A stretch of DNA of 64,000 bases, taken from assembly GCF_023920705.1 (NCBI RefSeq), contig NZ_CP094657.1, forward strand, positions 434,001 through 498,000, in the 5' to 3' direction. Below, one piece after another: positions 57,534 to 64,000 of this stretch (position 1 is its first letter; every line of letters starts with the position of its first letter). A model generated the notes under the pieces. The model worked only from the letters and a program-made list of their open reading frames with translations. It was not told the origin of the DNA and made no database searches. Source of the stretch: Acinetobacter sp. XS-4 (GTDB taxonomy: Bacteria; Pseudomonadota; Gammaproteobacteria; Pseudomonadales; Moraxellaceae). The translations under genes were made by a program, and so were the position numbers.

Positions 57534-58391
57534 ATGAATTACCGTCACCATTTCCATGCGGGCAACTTTGCAGATGTTATGAAGCATGTGCTTTTGCTAC
57601 AGCTTCTCAACCGTTTAAATGCTAAAGATAAACCTTATCGTTATATCGATACGCATGGAGGTGCAGGAAAATATGATTTATCCCTGGCGCCTGCACAAAA
57701 GTCTGGAGAGTTTCTTACAGGCATTCACCGTCTAGTTCAAATATCTGATATGGAAAAGCGTCAGGCACCTGAAGCAATCCAGCAATATTTGAAGTTGGTG
57801 GAACAGCTACGCTCTGAAGAAGGCAAAGGCAGTTATCCAGGTTCACCATGGTTCGCTTTGCAAGGCATGCGTGAAATTGATAAGGCAACAATTTTTGAAA
57901 TGCAACGCGATGTCTTTCAACAATTGCGCCACAATATTTATGATAAACGTGCAGGTTTACATGAGCGTGATGCCTACGAAGGCTTGCTCGGTGTAATTCC
58001 GCCAAAAGAAAAACGTGGTTTGGTCATGATTGACCCACCTTACGAATTAGAGCGTAAGGATTTTCCGCAATTGGTTGAGCTGTTACAACAAGCTCATAAG
58101 AAATGGCCAACAGGCGTTTTTGCAGTTTGGTACCCAATTAAAGACAGACCGATGATTGAGCGTTTTGAAAAGAAAATGTTTAAAACGGGAATTCGTCGTC
58201 AGTTAATCTGTGAAATTTGTGTATGGCCAGATGACACACCTGTAGGTTTGAATGGTTGTGGTCTATTGGTGATTAACCCACCTTGGCAGTTCTCAGAGCA
58301 AGCAGACCAAGCACTACAGTGGTTATTCCCGCATCTACGCATGCAAGAAACGGGTGGTCACGCTGCGGTTCGCTGGTTAGTAGGTGAGTAA
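57534..58391 (+). CDS. rlmJ: 23S rRNA (adenine(2030)-N6)-methyltransferase RlmJ
   Basis: 285 residues beginning with the family signature MNYRHHFHAGNFADVMKH. SAM-binding IDTHGGAGKYDLS near residue 38 and the catalytic DPPYE (MIDPPYELERKDF) near 164 are intact. Modifies A2030 in the 50S subunit. Start ATG 57534 is exact with the family. Upstream region is divergent from the oxygenase gene. Confidence 0.96.
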   Translation: MNYRHHFHAGNFADVMKHVLLLQLLNRLNAKDKPYRYIDTHGGAGKYDLSLAPAQKSGEFLTGIHRLVQISDMEKRQAPEAIQQYLKLVEQLRSEEGKGSYPGSPWFALQGMREIDKATIFEMQRDVFQQLRHNIYDKRAGLHERDAYEGLLGVIPPKEKRGLVMIDPPYELERKDFPQLVELLQQAHKKWPTGVFAVWYPIKDRPMIERFEKKMFKTGIRRQLICEICVWPDDTPVGLNGCGLLVINPPWQFSEQADQALQWLFPHLRMQETGGHAAVRWLVGE

Positions 58392-58432
58392 CAGTTAACT
58401 TAAATCAATGCACATGTTTGGAATAGAAAATA

Positions 58433-59266
58433 ATGACAAATGCGCCTAAACCAGAGCAAGATTTAACTCATAATGAACATTCATTTGATGGGATTACATT
58501 CGAAGTGGTTGAAGAAGAGGATAATCCGGAAGGACAAAAAGTGAAGCGCCGAGGTATTTATCTTTGGCCTAACTTAATTACGACAGCCGCTTTGTTGTCT
58601 GGTTTCTATTCCATCATTGCAAGTATGAATGGGGATTTTACCCAAGCTATTTATGCCATTTTTATAGCAGCACTACTAGATGGTCTAGATGGGCGAGTTG
58701 CTCGAGCGATCGGTGCTCAAAGTGCTTTTGGTGAGCAGTATGATTCTCTCTCTGACTTGTTAGCTTTTGGTGTAGCTCCGGCAATGCTGATGTATAGCTG
58801 GAGTTTGCATGATTTAGGTCGTATTGGCTTAGCATGTTGTTTTGTTTATACAGCATGTGCTGCTTTCCGTTTAGCGCGTTTTAATGTGCAAATTGGTGTT
58901 GTTGATAAGCGCTATTTTATCGGAATTGCGAGTCCACTCGCTGCCATTATCATTATTTCACTTGTGTGGGTTGCTCGCGATTATCCTTTCATTTTTGATT
59001 TACGTGATATTGCGATTAAAAGCATTAATGCCGTGATTATGGTTGTTGTGGGATTGCTCATGATTTCCAATATTAAATATTACTCTTTCAAACAAATGGA
59101 CCGTAAGCGCGTTCCCTTTGTAGTTATGTTGCCAGTAGTACTGATTTTTGCAGCAATCACTTATAATATTCCAATGGGCATTTTGACTGTTTCAATTATC
59201 TATGCTCTCTCTGGTTTTGTTACGACACTATTTGCACGCAAAAGTAATGAAACAATAAAAACATAA
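58433..59266 (+). CDS. pssA: CDP-diacylglycerol-serine O-phosphatidyltransferase
   Basis: Makes phosphatidylserine from CDP-diacylglycerol and serine, the precursor of phosphatidylethanolamine. 277 residues with several transmembrane helices; the CDP-alcohol phosphatidyltransferase motif D-G-x2-A-R-x8-G-x3-D-x3-D is present as DGLDGRVARAIGAQSAF followed by GEQYDSLSD near residues 83-106. An acidic N-terminal extension of about 45 residues precedes the first helix. It is the PssA type of Gram-positives and many proteobacteria rather than the E. coli type. Confidence 0.95.
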   Translation: MTNAPKPEQDLTHNEHSFDGITFEVVEEEDNPEGQKVKRRGIYLWPNLITTAALLSGFYSIIASMNGDFTQAIYAIFIAALLDGLDGRVARAIGAQSAFGEQYDSLSDLLAFGVAPAMLMYSWSLHDLGRIGLACCFVYTACAAFRLARFNVQIGVVDKRYFIGIASPLAAIIIISLVWVARDYPFIFDLRDIAIKSINAVIMVVVGLLMISNIKYYSFKQMDRKRVPFVVMLPVVLIFAAITYNIPMGILTVSIIYALSGFVTTLFARKSNETIKT

Positions 59267-59283
59267 AATAGAAGAGGTTCAGT

Positions 59284-60351
59284 ATGCCTAAGTTGATAAG
59301 TCAAATTAATCAATTACAGCAGCTGGGCCTTAATGCTAAAGAGAGGGTTGTATATCAACCTTCTCGTGGTTTTTTTAAAATCGTTTATCAAGGCTTAATC
59401 CTTCCAAATCTTCCCGCTCCACTGCGTTATTTTAATTACATTAGTCTGGTTGGACAGCCACGTATTCCTCTTTGCTATAACGCACACACAATTACAACTT
59501 CGGCAATCGATACGGCAACTGTGCTTGTCAGTAATAGCCAACATAGTGTGGGACATTTAAAAACTTATTCTATTCGGCGGCAGTGCCAGTTTGACTCAGA
59601 ACAATATCAGTTTGATAAAACAGATTTGATTGAGTGGAAAATCCCAAAGATCCATCTTCAGCGCTTAGACCTAGAAATGGGTTGCAATCTTACAATTCAT
59701 ATTTCAGACAATATCTCTAATACGTCTGCATTGCAGTGGGGTGTTTCAGACTATTGGTCGACACTATGCTTGTGTGAAGGTGAAGTGTTTTATAAAGGAC
59801 AAAAGTATCAAGTCGAAGGATTAGGAAGGTTTAAGCACGCAAGAGCTCTACATTTACCGTTTTTATCTTTATGTTTTTATACATGCCAAATTATTAATTT
59901 AAATGAAGCGACTCAGCTTACATTTTCACAAATCAGAAATCAGTGGAATATCATCTTATGTTCAAGATTAGATATTCAAGAATTTGGGAAGCCTGTTGAA
60001 AGCTTTACTGAAGATGTAGAGTTACTCGTTCATCGCGTTTATCCAAAAGTTAGAACACCAAACGGTAAAGAGATGTATTTGCCCAGAGAATTTTCTTGGC
60101 AGTGTAAAAAAAATGGAAAAATTATTTTTGAACTTTATGCACAAAGTCGTGGTGACTACAAATTTGGATTGGCTGCTGGATATGTAGGAAGCTTCCAATA
60201 CCAATTAAGCTGGAATGAACAATGTCTACAAGGTGAAGGTGGATATTGTGAATATATTGATTGTCGCCCACTTAGATGGCAAGAAAAGAATCAAGATGAG
60301 AAAATTTTAGATAAATTGATGCTTTTACAGCCATGTTTATATAAAAAATGA
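59284..60351 (+). CDS. Uncharacterised protein, lipocalin/AttH-like in appearance
   Basis: 355 residues, beta-rich, without signal peptide or transmembrane segment. A recurring GxxGYxEYxD-type block near the C-terminus (GEGGYCEYIDCRPL) and alternating hydrophobic strands recall AttH/CrtC-like or DUF6670-type families. The match is an impression only. It lies 17 nt after pssA and is probably co-transcribed, so a role related to lipids is possible. Nine cysteines are spread through it. Confidence 0.6.
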   Translation: MPKLISQINQLQQLGLNAKERVVYQPSRGFFKIVYQGLILPNLPAPLRYFNYISLVGQPRIPLCYNAHTITTSAIDTATVLVSNSQHSVGHLKTYSIRRQCQFDSEQYQFDKTDLIEWKIPKIHLQRLDLEMGCNLTIHISDNISNTSALQWGVSDYWSTLCLCEGEVFYKGQKYQVEGLGRFKHARALHLPFLSLCFYTCQIINLNEATQLTFSQIRNQWNIILCSRLDIQEFGKPVESFTEDVELLVHRVYPKVRTPNGKEMYLPREFSWQCKKNGKIIFELYAQSRGDYKFGLAAGYVGSFQYQLSWNEQCLQGEGGYCEYIDCRPLRWQEKNQDEKILDKLMLLQPCLYKK

Positions 60352-60411
60352 CTATTTTTAGCATTTTTGATTAAAAAGCGAACTGTTGTTGCAGTAATAT
60401 TAAAAAAGGGG

Positions 60412-60439
60412 TTGCCAATGAGATTTAATGGTCTATAAT
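60412..60439 (+). promoter_or_regulatory. rRNA operon promoter
   Basis: TTGCCA (60412-60417), 16-nt spacer, TATAAT (60434-60439). AT-rich sequence upstream could act as an UP element for the alpha subunit. Confidence 0.82.
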
Positions 60440-60655
60440 GCACATCCATCGGCGGTGATGCAGATAAGAACTTGTTGAAAAACAGTTACTTGGAATTAAG
60501 TTGATTACTTTAGGTAGTGAATTTGATGAGAAGTTGGTTTTGAGAATAAGTTTTGAAAATATCGAAATTACCTGTTGACTTTTAAGAGATTAAGAGTAAT
60601 ATAGCCGACCTAGCTTGCTGGTGACGAACCAGGAAGAAGATCATTAAGAAATTAT

Positions 60656-60681
60656 GAAGAACAACTTGTGTGGATTTTTAC
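60656..60681 (+). promoter_or_regulatory. Left arm of the 16S processing stem
   Basis: GAAGAACAACTTG plus TGTGGATTTTTAC complements 62371-62397 with one 2-nt bulge (revcomp of the right arm is nearly identical). Together they enclose the 16S gene as an RNase III substrate. Confidence 0.85.
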
Positions 60682-60813
60682 TGATTGATTGATCGAAATA
60701 TTATCATTGATTGATTGGTTTAAATTACTCGAAGTTTATTTGAGCGAAATTTAAGTCAGAAAATTGATGAGCCAGAATTGGCACCTTGTCTTTAATAAGG
60801 TGCAAAATGATTT

Positions 60814-62352
<1,539 letters not shown>

Positions 62353-62370
62353 ACGAAAGATTGACGATTG

Positions 62371-62397
62371 GTAAGAATCCACAACAAGTTGTTCTTC
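62371..62397 (+). promoter_or_regulatory. Right arm of the 16S processing stem
   Basis: GTAAGAATCCACAACAAG and TTGTTCTTC complement the leader arm at 60656-60681. It begins 19 nt past the mature 16S end. Confidence 0.85.
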
Positions 62398-62411
62398 ATA
62401 GATGTATCTGA

Positions 62412-62488
<77 letters not shown>

Positions 62489-62544
62489 TGACTTTGACTG
62501 GTTGAAGTTATAGAAAAGAAGATACAGAACTGATGATGTAAGCT

Positions 62545-62620
62545 GGGGACTTAGCTTAGTTGGTAGAGCGCCTGCTTTGCACGCAGGAGGTCAGGAGTTC
62601 GACTCTCCTAGTCTCCACCA
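62545..62620 (+). tRNA. tRNA-Ala(TGC)
   Basis: 76-nt tRNA in the spacer, anticodon TGC at 62578-62580, acceptor GGGGACT with AGTCTCC (one G-T pair), encoded CCA. Confidence 0.97.
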
Positions 62621-62963
62621 GAACTTAAGAGAAGTTCGGATTACAGAAATTAGTAAATAGAGATTTAGATCTTAGTTTATTAACTTCTGTGATTTAAGTA
62701 TCACGGTATTAAGCATGACCTGACGAAGGCGTGTTTATTCATTAACAGATTGGCAAAATTGAGTCTGAAATAAATTGTTCACTCAAGAGTTTAGATTAAG
62801 CAATTGATCTAAATGAATTGAGAACTAGCAAATTAACTGAATCAAGCGTTTTGGTATATGAATTAGATTGAAGCTGTACAGTGTTTAAGTACACAGGCAA
62901 CAGATAGTAGCGATGAAGAATCGCACGGACAACACTCACTTGTAGGTGTTGACGACTGTTTGG
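62621..62963 (+). other. Internal spacer after tRNA-Ala, before 23S
   Basis: 343 nt with no gene. It should contain the left arm of the 23S processing stem (the right arm lies outside the window). Confidence 0.7.

Positions 62964-64000
<1,037 letters not shown>

Larger units (their letters stand above)
60352..60813 (+). other. Promoter and leader region of the rRNA operon
   Basis: 462 nt without a protein gene. It contains the rrn promoter (60412-60439), the left half of the 16S processing stem (60656-60681) and a hairpin GCACCTT/AAGGTGC (60781-60803) whose loop holds a boxA-like TGTCTTTAAT. No other gene seen. Confidence 0.8.

Overview
The window is chromosomal DNA of an Acinetobacter, probably near the calcoaceticus-baumannii group. 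This rests on the 16S rRNA gene, the AT-rich base composition, the S10-spc-alpha ribosomal protein order, and genus-typical neighbours such as an AlmA-type alkane monooxygenase, a DUF2789 protein and miaB-phoH-ybeY. The species is not resolved by reading alone. There are no insertion sequences, prophage, CRISPR arrays or integrases; most of it is core genome with a few accessory patches.

Layout. 0-8.5 kb: a dicarboxylate symporter, a di-iron-type hydrolase, EngB, an NsrR repressor beside a globin gene with a perfect NsrR operator, a HerA-like ATPase, a trans-sulfuration enzyme and a glutamine amidotransferase. 8.5-22.3 kb: one long plus-strand run of ribosomal protein genes from rpsJ to rplQ with secY and rpoA, closed by a strong terminator. 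It includes rpmD and rpmJ and three structured RNA stretches. 22.4-25.2 kb: almA facing an acyl-CoA dehydrogenase. 25.3-31 kb: sdhE with a YgfX-like partner, two tandem paralogous tiny membrane proteins, then a TatT-like lipoprotein, a rhombosortase and a fused TRAP permease. 31-36.4 kb: minus-strand yheV, prlC and rnr. 36.6-40.6 kb: tRNA-Ser and three identical tRNA-Arg genes; the second and third, each with its terminator, flank 3.6 kb holding a HAD phosphatase and a 738-residue Gly/Val/Thr repeat protein. 40.6-60.4 kb: mixed housekeeping and envelope genes (nitroreductase, FAH hydrolase, YihY, wrbA, xpt, tonB, ybeY-phoH-miaB, slt, a catalytically dead RNase T2 relative, mdh, a 2OG oxygenase, rlmJ, pssA). 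60.4-64 kb: an rRNA operon with promoter, 16S, tRNA-Ile, tRNA-Ala and the start of 23S.

Most notable: (1) the two tandem small membrane proteins at 26.2-26.5 kb, which look like an undescribed family with possible operators upstream; (2) an NsrR-controlled globin that keeps haem residues but lacks the reductase; (3) an exported RNase T2 fold that has lost both catalytic histidines; (4) the tRNA-Arg-flanked repeat protein; (5) a TRAP cluster with a rhombosortase and no binding protein nearby. Functions come from reading motifs; no database search was run.
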